64,000 nucleotides of DNA from Streptomyces sp. NBC_00539 (GTDB lineage Bacteria > Actinomycetota > Actinomycetes > Streptomycetales > Streptomycetaceae). Under the pieces are notes generated by a model. That model was not told the origin of the DNA and ran no database searches. It worked only from the letters and a program-made list of their open reading frames with translations. How positions within the stretch are numbered: the stretch's first letter is position 1; each line of letters starts with the position of its first letter. This document shows positions 54,739 to 63,122 of this stretch, one piece after another. The translations under genes and the position numbers were made by a program. The DNA lies in assembly GCF_036346105.1 (NCBI RefSeq), contig NZ_CP107811.1:1116001-1180000 (forward strand), written 5' to 3'.

Positions 54739-55263
54739 GTGCGGCCCGAGGGTACGAACGGCACCAGTGACGGTGGCGGTGGTGGGCTGGCGGTGCCCAT
54801 GGCTTGGCTGTACGCGGAGTACATCGCCGACGAGCTGCTGCGCACGGGCCGGCTGATCCCCGTCAGCACGCTGGAGTTCCGGGCCGGCCGGGACACGCTC
54901 GCACTGACCATCTACCTCTCGGACGCGGCCGGCGAGCTCTCCGGGATCCGGGTGGTCTCGCAGCTCGACGAGTGGCTGTCGCTGACGGCCTACGGGCACC
55001 CGTGGCGCGACTGGGTGGAGACCCGGTTCCTCCAGCTCGGCGAGGAGGCCAGGGAGGACGGGCGCGAGGAGGACCCGGACCTGGAACTGGCCCGGGCGGC
55101 CTGGCGCTGGCTGGACCACACGGAGCTGTTCGCGACGAACCTCGACCCGGGACGGCACGGCCACGCGGACACCCCGGCGGGTCTGGACGAGAACGCCCGC
55201 GTCTGGACGCCCGCATGGCAACTGGGGCTTCCGCTCGGCCACTTGGCGATGCACTTGTTCTGA
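54739..55263 (+). CDS. conserved hypothetical protein
   Basis: A 174-residue soluble protein I do not recognise. After a Gly-rich start, residues 22-75 look like a mixed alpha/beta unit (WLYAEYIADELLRTGRLIPV, FRAGRDTLALTIYLS) and 80-130 are helical with many Trp and acids (DEWLSLTAYGHPWRDWVETR, ARAAWRWLDHTELF). There is no signal peptide or membrane segment. The GTG start follows AGAAGGTGG. It is 210 bp downstream of the sigma gene; the gap contains an AT-rich stretch (54620-54665) that could be its own promoter, so it is not clearly an anti-sigma partner. Confidence 0.7.
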   Translation: MRPEGTNGTSDGGGGGLAVPMAWLYAEYIADELLRTGRLIPVSTLEFRAGRDTLALTIYLSDAAGELSGIRVVSQLDEWLSLTAYGHPWRDWVETRFLQLGEEAREDGREEDPDLELARAAWRWLDHTELFATNLDPGRHGHADTPAGLDENARVWTPAWQLGLPLGHLAMHLF

Positions 55264-55273
55264 GGCCCGGGCC

Positions 55274-55678
55274 TCAGGTGCCCGCGCCACGGGCACCGGG
55301 CGCCTCGGCGGGGTCGGTGACGAGCCCGGTGAAGTCGGCCTCGTTGCGCTCGGCCCGGGTCACGTACCAGCGGGCGATGAGCCACATCACCGGGTACACG
55401 AGCAGTCCCAGCGCCACCCAGACCAGCGGTCCCGACACGACCCGGGGCAGCAGGAACACCAACGGCAGCACCCCGACCAGCAGCGCGAGTGCGCTCAACG
55501 CGCAGAGCGCAGCCCGGAGCTGACTGCGCATCAGGGAGCGGACATAGGTCGCCCCGACGCTCGTCTGCTCCGAGATCTCCGACCGCGCCGGCGTGTGCGC
55601 GGGCGCCCTGCGCCGCACGCCCCGCGCCACCCCGGTCACGACCTCCCGCCGCCCCACCGCCTGCTGCTCCTCGGCCAT
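55274..55678 (-). CDS. small membrane protein with two helices (DUF485-like)
   Basis: A 134-residue protein: basic cytosolic N-terminus (GRREVVTGVARGVRRRAPAH), two membrane helices (LCALSALALLVGVLPLVFLL and GPLVWVALGLLVYPVMWLIA) and a short RWYVTRAERNEADFTGLV tail. The shape and the final NEADF region resemble DUF485 proteins that usually precede solute:sodium symporter genes, but no symporter is adjacent here, so the family call is tentative. The ATG at 55678 is where a sensible protein begins. Confidence 0.65.
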   Translation of the reverse strand: MAEEQQAVGRREVVTGVARGVRRRAPAHTPARSEISEQTSVGATYVRSLMRSQLRAALCALSALALLVGVLPLVFLLPRVVSGPLVWVALGLLVYPVMWLIARWYVTRAERNEADFTGLVTDPAEAPGARGAGT

Positions 55679-55769
55679 GCCCCGGAAGTCTACGCAGCGC
55701 ACCCGCTCCGAGCAGTTCGAAGCGTCCGGGCCTCGCCGGGCGGTGGGGCGGTGGGGCGGTGGCCGGGGG

Positions 55770-56630
55770 CTACTTGAGGAGTCGGGACAGGCGGCGGTCC
55801 GCGAGCGGTTTGCCGCCGGTCTGGCAGGTGGGGCAGTACTCCAGTGAGGAATCGGCGAAGGACACCGACCGGATGGTGTCCCCGCACACCGGGCACGGCT
55901 CACCCGCGCGGCCGTGGACCCGCAGGCCGCTCTTCTTCTCGGCCTTGAGCCGTCCCGCCGCCACCCCGTGGGCCCGCTCGACGGCCGTGCGAAGGGTTTC
56001 CCGGACGGCCTCGTACAGGTGCGTCACCTGGTCCTCCTCGAAGGAGGCGGCGAGCTTGAACGGCGAGACCTTCGCGGCGTGCAGGATCTCGTCGCTGTAG
56101 GCGTTCCCGATGCCGGCGATGACGCTCTGGTCGCGGAGCACGCCCTTGATCTGCCGCCGTTCCCCCGCCAGCAGGGCGGCGAACGCGTCACGGTCGAAGC
56201 CGTCGGCGAGCGGGTCGGGTCCGAGCCGGGCGATGCCGGGGACCTCCTGGGGGTCGCGGACCACGTACACCGCGAGCCGCTTCTGGGTGCCGGCCTCGGT
56301 GAGGTCGAAGCCCCCGCCGCCCTCCAGGACGACGCGCAGCGCCAGCGGCCCCTTGCCGGGGCGCGGCGGCTGGGCGGGCAGGGTGTCCTGCCAGCGCAGC
56401 CAGCCGGCCCGGGCCAGGTGGGTGACGAGGTGGAGTTCGCCGATCCGCAGGGCGAGGAACTTCCCGTACCGGGTGGTGGACCCGGCCGTCTGCCCTTCGA
56501 GGGCGGTGAGCGGGGGCTCGTACGTCTTGAGCACGCTGACCGCGAGCGGGAGGACGCGCTCGACCACCCGCCCGCCCAGGTGCTCGTCGAGGAACTCCCT
56601 CAGGGCCTCGACTTCGGGCAGCTCCGGCAT
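55770..56630 (-). CDS. Fpg/Nei family DNA glycosylase
   Basis: A 286-residue bifunctional DNA glycosylase/AP lyase for oxidised bases. The N-terminal catalytic Pro2-Glu3 (MPELPEVEALREFL) is intact, as are the conserved Lys in TTRYGKFLALR, the H2TH helix region RQIKGVLRDQSVIAGIGNAY and a C-terminal zinc finger CPVCGD...YCPTCQ. The sequence is nearer to the actinobacterial Nei/Fpg-like branch than to MutM proper. It stands alone between the membrane protein and the phosphatase genes, in the same direction. Confidence 0.93.
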   Translation of the reverse strand: MPELPEVEALREFLDEHLGGRVVERVLPLAVSVLKTYEPPLTALEGQTAGSTTRYGKFLALRIGELHLVTHLARAGWLRWQDTLPAQPPRPGKGPLALRVVLEGGGGFDLTEAGTQKRLAVYVVRDPQEVPGIARLGPDPLADGFDRDAFAALLAGERRQIKGVLRDQSVIAGIGNAYSDEILHAAKVSPFKLAASFEEDQVTHLYEAVRETLRTAVERAHGVAAGRLKAEKKSGLRVHGRAGEPCPVCGDTIRSVSFADSSLEYCPTCQTGGKPLADRRLSRLLK

Positions 56631-56691
56631 GCTCCCAGCCTGCCGCCACCGCGCGCGGAACGCGAGCCGTGCACCGGCCCCGGTCGGCGGG

Positions 56692-58755
56692 CTACGCCAG
56701 CCCGAACTCGCACCACACGCACTTGCCGCCGCCCCTGGGGTCGACGCCCCACACGTCCGCCAGCCGGTCCACCAGCATCAGGCCGCGCCCCGAGACGCCC
56801 CCCTCGCCCGCATCGCGGCGCCGCGGCAGCGCGCTGGAACGGTCCTCGACCTCCACCCGCAGCCGCCGCCGGTCGCCCGGCAGGACCCGGAGCGTCACGA
56901 TGGCCGGGCCGTCCGTGTGCATGAGGGCGTTGACGATCAACTCGTCCGCGACCAGCTCGATCTCGTCGGCCCGCTCCCGCGCACCCCATGCCCGCACGGC
57001 CGCGCCGATCATGTGCCGGGCCGCGACCAGGGCTTCCGGGTCCGCCGGCGCCACGTGCTGCTGGAGCCGGCCGCCGCCCTGCGGCGCGTCGGGCACCTGG
57101 CGGCGCAGCAGGAGCAGCGCCATGTCGTCGTCACCGCCGCGCTCGTCGATGACCCCGCACAGCTGGTCCGCGAGCTTCTGGAGGTCCGCGGGGCCGGCGC
57201 ACACGAGCTCCGTCAGGTGCCCGATCCCGTCGTCGAGGTCCGTGCCGGGCTGCTCGACCAGTCCGTCCGTGCACAGTAGAAGCGTTTCTCCCGGATCCAG
57301 TTCGCAGGTCGTGACGGCGTACTCCAGCCGGCCGAACTCCGCCGACAGCCCCAGCGGCATCCCGCCCTCCACGGCCAGCCGGCGGCAGTCCCCGTCGCGG
57401 GTGCGCAGGAGCGGGTCGAGGTGGCCGGCCCGCACCAGCTGGAGCACGCCGGTCGCGAGGTCGGCCTCCACGTAGGTGCAGGTCGCGAAGCGGTCGGTGT
57501 CCAGCTCGTGCAGGAACACCGAGGCACGGGCCATGACGGTGGCCGGCGAGTGTCCCTCGGTGGCGTAGGCGCGCAGCACTATGCGCAGCTGGCCCATCAC
57601 GGCGGCCGCGTGCGTGTCGTGCCCCTGGACGTCGCCGATGACGGCCCCGACCCGGCCGCCCGGCAGGGGGATGACGTCGTACCAGTCGCCGCCGATGTCC
57701 TGGCCCATGCGCGCCGACCGGTAGCGGACCGCGATGTCCGCGCCGGGGACGGACGGGATCCGGCGGGGCAGCATCGCCTGCTGGAGGCCCTCGGCGAGGT
57801 CGTGTTCCTGCTCCAGCAGCATGGCCCGTTGCAGGCTCTGCGCGATGCTGCTGCCGAGGGCGACCAGCAGGTTGCGCTCCTCCTGCGTGAAGCCGTCCTT
57901 GTCCTGGTAGAGCAGGCCGATGGCGCCTATCGGGCGGGCCTGGGCGATCAGGGGCAGGTAGGCGGCGGCCGAGATGTCCATCTCGGAGATCTTCGCCCAG
58001 AGGTCGGGGTAGCCCTCGGCGAACTCCTTCGCGGAGTCCAGGAAGCGGGGCTGGAGCGAGCGGACGACCTCGCTCATCGGGTACTGCTCGTCGATGCGGG
58101 TGTACCGGGTACCGGGGACGAAACTGCCTTCCGGGCCTTCGGCCACCAGGTGGATGCGGCCGGCCTCGACCAGTCCCATGACCATGCCCATCGAGCCGAG
58201 CCGTTCCAGGCCGTGCGCGTCCCCGAGGGCGTCGATGACGTCCTTGACGGTGCGGGCGTGCGCGAGGGCGGCGGTGGTGCTCTCGACGACCGACGTCTGG
58301 CGGCGGCGCTCCTCGTCCAGTCCGAGCCGTTCCGCCGAGTGGCCGAGTTCCTCGGTCGCGTCCCGGACGATGCCGATGATCCGGTACGGGCGGCCGTCGG
58401 GGTCGCGCATGACGCGGCCCTGGGTGTGGGTCCAGCGGAGCGTGCCGTCGTGGCAGCGGATGCGGAAGTAGGCGCCGTAGCTGTCCACGCCGCTCTTGAG
58501 GGCGCTGGAGACGAGCCCGTCGAGCCGGGCCGCCTCGTCGGGCGGCACGCGGGCGGCGAGGGTCTCGGGGCGGCCGTCGTACGCGCCGACGTCCGTGTCG
58601 AAGACTTCGAGGGCCGCCGCGTCCATGTGCATGAGACCGGTGAGCAGGTCCCAGTCAAAACTGCCCATCCGGTTCAGCGAGAGCGACCGGTCCGGGTGCG
58701 CGGGCCAGTCGTCCGGCAGCGATACGGCGGTCGGCACCGGTCCACCATGACACAC
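56692..58755 (-). CDS. PAS-GAF-SpoIIE phosphatase with HATPase domain
   Basis: A 687-residue regulator: PAS at about 28-135 (MGSFDWDLLTGLMHMD), GAF at 150-315, PP2C/SpoIIE phosphatase at 335-540 (MGQDIGGDWYDVIPLPGGRV, GAVIGDVQGHD, CTDGLVEQPG, RGGDDDMALLLLR) and an anti-sigma-type HATPase at 565-687 (ELVADELIVNALMHTDGP, SGRGLMLVDRLADVWGV). Metal-binding Asp and the N-box look intact. It should dephosphorylate anti-anti-sigma proteins and can act as their kinase, tuning a sigma factor in response to a ligand of PAS/GAF. The start is uncertain between GTGs at 58755 and 58737. Confidence 0.9.
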   Translation of the reverse strand: MCHGGPVPTAVSLPDDWPAHPDRSLSLNRMGSFDWDLLTGLMHMDAAALEVFDTDVGAYDGRPETLAARVPPDEAARLDGLVSSALKSGVDSYGAYFRIRCHDGTLRWTHTQGRVMRDPDGRPYRIIGIVRDATEELGHSAERLGLDEERRRQTSVVESTTAALAHARTVKDVIDALGDAHGLERLGSMGMVMGLVEAGRIHLVAEGPEGSFVPGTRYTRIDEQYPMSEVVRSLQPRFLDSAKEFAEGYPDLWAKISEMDISAAAYLPLIAQARPIGAIGLLYQDKDGFTQEERNLLVALGSSIAQSLQRAMLLEQEHDLAEGLQQAMLPRRIPSVPGADIAVRYRSARMGQDIGGDWYDVIPLPGGRVGAVIGDVQGHDTHAAAVMGQLRIVLRAYATEGHSPATVMARASVFLHELDTDRFATCTYVEADLATGVLQLVRAGHLDPLLRTRDGDCRRLAVEGGMPLGLSAEFGRLEYAVTTCELDPGETLLLCTDGLVEQPGTDLDDGIGHLTELVCAGPADLQKLADQLCGVIDERGGDDDMALLLLRRQVPDAPQGGGRLQQHVAPADPEALVAARHMIGAAVRAWGARERADEIELVADELIVNALMHTDGPAIVTLRVLPGDRRRLRVEVEDRSSALPRRRDAGEGGVSGRGLMLVDRLADVWGVDPRGGGKCVWCEFGLA

Positions 58756-58762
58756 CCGCCGG

Positions 58763-60016
58763 TCAGGCGCTCTCCCTGGAGGGGACCGGGTCGTAGGGCT
58801 GCTGGGGGTCGGGCGTCAGGTACGGGTCGTAGGGCTGCTGCGGGTCCGGGGGGAGGTACGGGTCATAGGGCGCCGAAGGGTCGTACCCGTGCGGGTCCGC
58901 CTGCTCCGGTGCCACGCCGTCGGGCCCCGTCGGCAGCCCGGGGTCCGCGTACGGCGGCACTGCCTGCGGGGCATCTTGCGGGGCGTCCTGCGGCAGGCTC
59001 GGCGCGGGGCCGTCCGGGAGGTCCGGGGGCAGCGCGGCGGGAGGGTCGGAGCGCGGCGGGGACGGCGGCTTGGGCAGCGGCCGGGACGGCTGGACCGGCC
59101 GGCTCTGGCCGGTGGGCGGCGTCGGTTCCGTGGGGCCGCCGGGGCCGGTCGGGGCGGCGGGGCCCTCGGGGGTGAGCGGGCCGCTCGGGATGCTTTCCGC
59201 CGGGTCGTAGGGGGGCAGGCCTTCGGGGGTCTTGTCCTGGGCGCCGTCGTCGCCGGTCCTGCGCTCCAGCCAGGTGTTGTCGGCGAGGTTCACGAGCACG
59301 AGGTGGTCCAGCTGCTGGACGGTCGGCTCGATGACGATGACCTGGTTGGCCTGGTAGCCGTTCCAGGGGTCGCCCTTGATCACCGGGTTCCCCTTGGGCG
59401 CGCGGGGCGGGGAGAGGGGGTTGCCGGAGCCGCAGCGGACGCGCGGCATGCCGTGGTCGTCGACGAGGACGGCCGTCCCGGCCTGGAGCACGGACTGGAA
59501 GGCGGCGGCCCGGCCGCCTTCCTGGAAGCCGTGGCTGGTGACCCGGGTGTCGGCGCGCAGGACGACGGGGGTGAGCGCGCGCAGGAAGTCGCCGATCTTG
59601 TCCTGGGCGATGCCGGAGGCCTCGGCGAAGGCGCCCGTCTTGGCGCTGTCGGCGGTGATGAGGCTCGACTGGTGTTCCACGTCGCAGCTGCCGAGCCGCT
59701 GGATGCCGCCGTACAGGCCGGGGGTCGCGGCGTTGACGGTGCGGATGCCCTGGCCGCTCTGGTTGGGCAGCGGGGGCTGGGCGGGGGCCGATTCCCCGGT
59801 GGCGGTGGAGGTGGTGAAGGGGTCCGGTCCCGCGGAGCCGACGGGCTGCAGATGTACCTCCTGGGTCTGCGGGCCGGGAGCGCTCACGGGTTCCTCGGAT
59901 CCTCCGCAGGCGGTGGCGAGCAGCCCGAGCAGGCCGATGGCCGTGAAGAGGGGTGCCCGGGCCGGTGTGTGACGGCGCGGCGCCTGACGGGGTGTCGGTG
60001 CGGGCACGTCGCTCAC
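58763..60016 (-). CDS. DUF6777-like lipoprotein with Pro-rich repeat tail
   Basis: A 417-residue exported protein. The signal (APLFTAIGLLGLLATACGG) ends in a lipobox Cys near residue 38. A conserved domain at about 75-270 (GLYGGIQRLGSCDVEHQSSL, RVRCGSGNPLSPP, NQVIVIEPTVQQLDHLVLVN) matches the Streptomyces group I know as DUF6777, function unknown. From 275 on it is a Pro/Gly/Asp-rich stalk closing with near-identical copies of DPYLPPDPQQPY. GGGAGA precedes the GTG at 60016. It is divergent from the YndJ-like gene across a promoter with two operators. Confidence 0.78.
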   Translation of the reverse strand: MSDVPAPTPRQAPRRHTPARAPLFTAIGLLGLLATACGGSEEPVSAPGPQTQEVHLQPVGSAGPDPFTTSTATGESAPAQPPLPNQSGQGIRTVNAATPGLYGGIQRLGSCDVEHQSSLITADSAKTGAFAEASGIAQDKIGDFLRALTPVVLRADTRVTSHGFQEGGRAAAFQSVLQAGTAVLVDDHGMPRVRCGSGNPLSPPRAPKGNPVIKGDPWNGYQANQVIVIEPTVQQLDHLVLVNLADNTWLERRTGDDGAQDKTPEGLPPYDPAESIPSGPLTPEGPAAPTGPGGPTEPTPPTGQSRPVQPSRPLPKPPSPPRSDPPAALPPDLPDGPAPSLPQDAPQDAPQAVPPYADPGLPTGPDGVAPEQADPHGYDPSAPYDPYLPPDPQQPYDPYLTPDPQQPYDPVPSRESA

Positions 60017-60100
60017 GAGATTCTCCCTTTTCGCCCCGGTTGCTCCCTCTTGTCTGCCGTATCCGCGTCCGCAGCGCAACCGGAACGCCACCCCGACTCC

Positions 60101-60129
60101 TTGAACATGTTCAAAGCCTGGCGTAGGGT
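60101..60129 (+). promoter_or_regulatory. promoter with operator 1 (TTGAACATGTTCAA)
   Basis: A perfect 14-bp palindrome at 60101-60114 contains TTGAAC, which serves as a -35 element: 17 bp later comes TAGGGT (60124-60129), a fair -10. A protein bound to the palindrome would cover the -35 region. The promoter reads toward the YndJ-like gene at 60188. Confidence 0.7.
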
Positions 60130-60140
60130 CGCGACTGCGA

Positions 60141-60154
60141 TTGAACGCGTTCAA
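60141..60154 (+). promoter_or_regulatory. operator 2 (TTGAACGCGTTCAA)
   Basis: A second perfect palindrome with the same arms (TTGAAC-N2-GTTCAA) lies exactly 40 bp downstream of the first, just past the expected transcription start and 34 bp before the GTG. Two identical-arm sites flanking one promoter form a strong repressor signature. The repressor gene is not in the window, at least not adjacent. Confidence 0.7.
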
Positions 60155-60187
60155 GACTGTTCGGCGCACCGACCCTCGGGAGGGGCC

Positions 60188-61132
60188 GTGACGGTACTCG
60201 TGAACCTGATCGTCACGCTGGGCATGCTCTACGTCGTCCCCACCGGCCTGCGCCTGATCGACCGGACCGCCTTCCGTCGCACCGCCCGGCTGTGGCCCCT
60301 GCTCGCGGCCCCCGGGGCGCTGTGCCTGTGGCTGCCGCGCGGCGCCACCGCCACGGTGCTCGCCGCGCTGTACGCCGCTGCCGCCTTGGCCCTGGCCGCC
60401 AGGGCGCCGGTCCGGCTGCTGCGCACCCTCCCGCGAACCGGGTCCCCCGTGCCCGTCCCGTCCGAGGCCGCCGTCCTGACCGCGCTCGTCTCGCCCGCCG
60501 TCGCCGGCAGCGCCCTCGTCGCGGAACGCGCCGGCTACCGGCTCTTCGGCTTCGACCTCGACGTCCTCGCGCTGACCGTGCCGCACTTCCACTTCGCCGG
60601 GTTCACCGCGGCCCTGGTCGCCGGCCTGGTGTGCCGGGCGACGGTGACCGGCGGCGCACCCGGGACGGACGCCGGACGGGCGGACGCCGGACGGGCGGAC
60701 GCCGGACTGCCGGACGCCGGACGGGCGGCCGCCGGGCCCGGGGCGCCGCCGGCCCGCTGGGCCGCGTACAGCGTGCCCAGCGGGACGCTGCTCGTCCTCC
60801 TCGGCTACTTCATCGGCGACTGGGCCGAGCTGGTGGGGGCAGCCGTACTGACCGCCGGGATGTGGGCGGTGGCCCTGGCGACCTGGCGCGGCATCCGGCC
60901 CGGCGCCCGCGACCGGACCACCCGCACCCTGCTGGCCACCTCGGCGGGGGTCCTTGTGGCGACGATGCTGCTCGCCCTGTGGTGGGCGACCGGCGAGGCG
61001 ACCGGGATCACCCACCCCACCCTGACCTGGATGGCCGCGACCCACGGCCTCGGCAACGCCGTCGGCTTCGCCCTCTGCTCGCTGCTGGCCTGGCGCCGGC
61101 TCACCATGGACCGACAGGAGATGACCCGATGA
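60188..61132 (+). CDS. YndJ-like multi-pass membrane protein
   Basis: A 314-residue membrane protein with about eight hydrophobic segments, for example VTVLVNLIVTLGMLYVVPTG, LWPLLAAPGALCLWLP, VLTALVSPAVAGSALVA and LLATSAGVLVATMLLALWWA. His-rich VPHFHFAGF in the middle and the late THPTLTWMAATHGLGNAVGF are the marks of the YndJ group, function unknown. A 60-bp tandem repeat (60668-60727) encodes DAGRA/DAGLP units in one loop. The GTG at 60188 follows GGGAGGGG. It overlaps the DUF1990 gene by 4 nt, so the two are coupled. Confidence 0.8.
   Translation: MTVLVNLIVTLGMLYVVPTGLRLIDRTAFRRTARLWPLLAAPGALCLWLPRGATATVLAALYAAAALALAARAPVRLLRTLPRTGSPVPVPSEAAVLTALVSPAVAGSALVAERAGYRLFGFDLDVLALTVPHFHFAGFTAALVAGLVCRATVTGGAPGTDAGRADAGRADAGLPDAGRAAAGPGAPPARWAAYSVPSGTLLVLLGYFIGDWAELVGAAVLTAGMWAVALATWRGIRPGARDRTTRTLLATSAGVLVATMLLALWWATGEATGITHPTLTWMAATHGLGNAVGFALCSLLAWRRLTMDRQEMTR
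60668..60727 (+). repeat. four 15-bp tandem repeats inside the yndJ-like gene
   Basis: GACGCCGGACGGGCG occurs four times in a row (third copy altered), each encoding DAGRA or DAGLP, in the loop between two membrane helices. The unit keeps the frame, so copy number could vary between strains without breaking the gene. Confidence 0.8.
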
Positions 61133-61671
61133 CCCGACTCCTCAGCACCGGCCGCGACGCGCTCAGCTACCCGGAACGGGGCGCGACGGAGCACCGCCCG
61201 CTGCCCGCGGGCTACAACCACCTCCACCACCGCACACAGATCGGCGACGGCCGGGCCGTCTTCGAGGCGGCCGGGGTCGCTCTGACCACCTTCGGCGCCC
61301 ACCGTGCCTCGGGCATGCGGATCCGGGCCGAGACGGGAGCCGTCCGGCCCGGCACACGGGTCACGGTCGGGATCGGCTTCGGGCCCCTGCGCATCGACGC
61401 CCGCTGCCTGGTCCTGCGGACCGCGTACGAGAGCACCCGTGTCGGCTTCGCCTACGGAACCCTGGTGGGTCACCCCGAGTCGGGCGAGGAGTCCTTCATG
61501 GTGCTCATGGACCCCGACGGCACCGTCTGGTTCGAGGTGACCGCGTTCAGCCGCCCGGCCAGCTGGTACACCCGCCTCGGCGGCCCGGTGGTCCCCCTCC
61601 TCCAGCTCGGCTACGCCCGTCTGCTGGGCCGCACCCTGCGCAAGCTGGCAGCCGGGGCCCCCGGCGCCTGA
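61129..61671 (+). CDS. DUF1990 family protein
   Basis: A 180-residue protein of the DUF1990 family: YPERGATEHRPLPAGYNHLH, GAHRASGMRIRAETGAVRPG and VGFAYGTLVGHPESGEESFM, then EVTAFSRPASWYTRLGGPVV. These small beta-rich proteins are widespread in actinobacteria and plants and have no firm function, although a lipid-like ligand fold has been suggested. ATGA overlap couples it to the YndJ-like gene; the lipase maturation factor gene starts 11 bp later. Confidence 0.88.
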   Translation: MTRLLSTGRDALSYPERGATEHRPLPAGYNHLHHRTQIGDGRAVFEAAGVALTTFGAHRASGMRIRAETGAVRPGTRVTVGIGFGPLRIDARCLVLRTAYESTRVGFAYGTLVGHPESGEESFMVLMDPDGTVWFEVTAFSRPASWYTRLGGPVVPLLQLGYARLLGRTLRKLAAGAPGA

Positions 61672-61682
61672 TACTGGAGGGG

Positions 61683-63122
61683 ATGGACTGGTTCACGGCA
61701 CCCGGCTACTGGTTGGGCCGGCTGGTCTTCCAGCGGGCCCTGGCCGGCGTCTACCTCTGCGCCTTCACCGCCGCCGCCCTCCAGTTCCGCGCCCTGATCG
61801 GGGCGCACGGCATGCTCCCCGTGCCGCGCTACGTGCGCCACGTCCCGTTCCGCCGCGCCCCGAGCCTGTTCCAACTGCGATACTCCGACCCGCTCTTCGC
61901 CTGCTGCGCCTGGGCCGGTGCGGTGCTGGCCGCGGCGCTCGCGGCGGGGGCCGGGGACGCCGTGCCGCTGGGGGCGGCGATGGCGATGTGGGCGGTGCTG
62001 TGGCTGCTGTACCTGTCGATCGTGAACGTGGGGCAGACCTGGTACTCCTTCGGCTGGGAGTCGCTGCTGCTGGAGGTGGGCTTCCTCGCCGTCTTCCTCG
62101 GCAACGCCCGGACGGGGCCGCCGGTGCTGGTGCTGTGGCTGCTGCGGTGGGTCGTGTTCCGGGTGGAGTTCGGCGCCGGGCTGATCAAGATTCGGGGCGA
62201 CGCCTGCTGGCGCAAGCTCACCTGCCTCTACTTCCACCACGAGACGCAGCCGATGCCGGGACCGCTGAGCTGGTTCTTCCACCACCTGCCGAAGCCGCTG
62301 CACCGGGTGGAGTGCGCCGCGAACCACGTGACGCAACTGGTCGTCCCGGTCCTGCTGTTCACCCCGCAGCCGGTGGCCTCGTACGCCGCCGGGATCATCG
62401 TCGCGACGCAGCTGTGGCTGGTGCTGTCGGGGAACTTCGCCTGGCTGAACTGGATCACGATCGCGCCGGCGCTGTCCGCCATCGACTTCACGGGGCTCGC
62501 CGGGCCGCCCCCGGCCGCGGCCTTCCGCCCGGCGCCACTGTGGTACGTGGTCCTGGTGTGCGCGGTGACCGCGCTGGTGCTCGTCCTCAGCCGGCATCCG
62601 GTGGCCAACATGCTCTCCCGGCGCCAGGTGATGAACCGCTCCTTCGATTCCCTGCACCTGGTGAACACCTACGGGGCCTTCGGCACCGTGGGCCGGATCC
62701 GGGACGAGGTCGTGGTGGAGGGCACGGCCGAACGGACGCCCCGCACTGACGGCGACTGGCTCGAGTACGGCTTCAAGGGCAAACCGGGCGATCCGCGCCG
62801 CGCGCCCCGCCAGTTCGCCCCCTACCACCTGCGGCTCGACTGGCTGATGTGGTTCGCGGCCCTCTCCCCCGGTTACGCGCGGGACTGGTTCGGGCCGTTC
62901 GTGGAGCGGCTGCTGTCGGGTGACCGGGACACCCTGCGCCTGCTGCGCCACAACCCCTTCCCCGACGCGCCGCCGGTGTACGTGCGGGCCAGGCTGTACC
63001 GCTACCGGTTCACGACCTGGCGTGAGCTCCGCGCGACGGGCGCCTGGTGGCACCGGACGCTGCTGCGCGAGTACCTGCCGCCCACCCGGCTCGCGGAGGC
63101 GGCCTGGTCAGAGCCCGAGTAG
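61683..63122 (+). CDS. lipase maturation factor family membrane protein
   Basis: A 479-residue multi-pass protein of the LMF1 family. Diagnostic segments are YLSIVNVGQTWYSFGWESLL, RWVVFRVEFGAGLIKIRGDA, CLYFHHETQPMPGPLSWFFH and the C-terminal GDWLEYGFKGKPGDPRRAPR, APYHLRLDWLMWFAALSPGY, APPVYVRARLYRYRFTTW. In animals LMF1 helps fold lipases in the ER; the bacterial role is unknown, perhaps folding or export of envelope enzymes. Third gene of the operon with the twin-operator promoter. The 3' end overlaps the opposing epimerase gene by 15 nt. Confidence 0.9.
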   Translation: MDWFTAPGYWLGRLVFQRALAGVYLCAFTAAALQFRALIGAHGMLPVPRYVRHVPFRRAPSLFQLRYSDPLFACCAWAGAVLAAALAAGAGDAVPLGAAMAMWAVLWLLYLSIVNVGQTWYSFGWESLLLEVGFLAVFLGNARTGPPVLVLWLLRWVVFRVEFGAGLIKIRGDACWRKLTCLYFHHETQPMPGPLSWFFHHLPKPLHRVECAANHVTQLVVPVLLFTPQPVASYAAGIIVATQLWLVLSGNFAWLNWITIAPALSAIDFTGLAGPPPAAAFRPAPLWYVVLVCAVTALVLVLSRHPVANMLSRRQVMNRSFDSLHLVNTYGAFGTVGRIRDEVVVEGTAERTPRTDGDWLEYGFKGKPGDPRRAPRQFAPYHLRLDWLMWFAALSPGYARDWFGPFVERLLSGDRDTLRLLRHNPFPDAPPVYVRARLYRYRFTTWRELRATGAWWHRTLLREYLPPTRLAEAAWSEPE

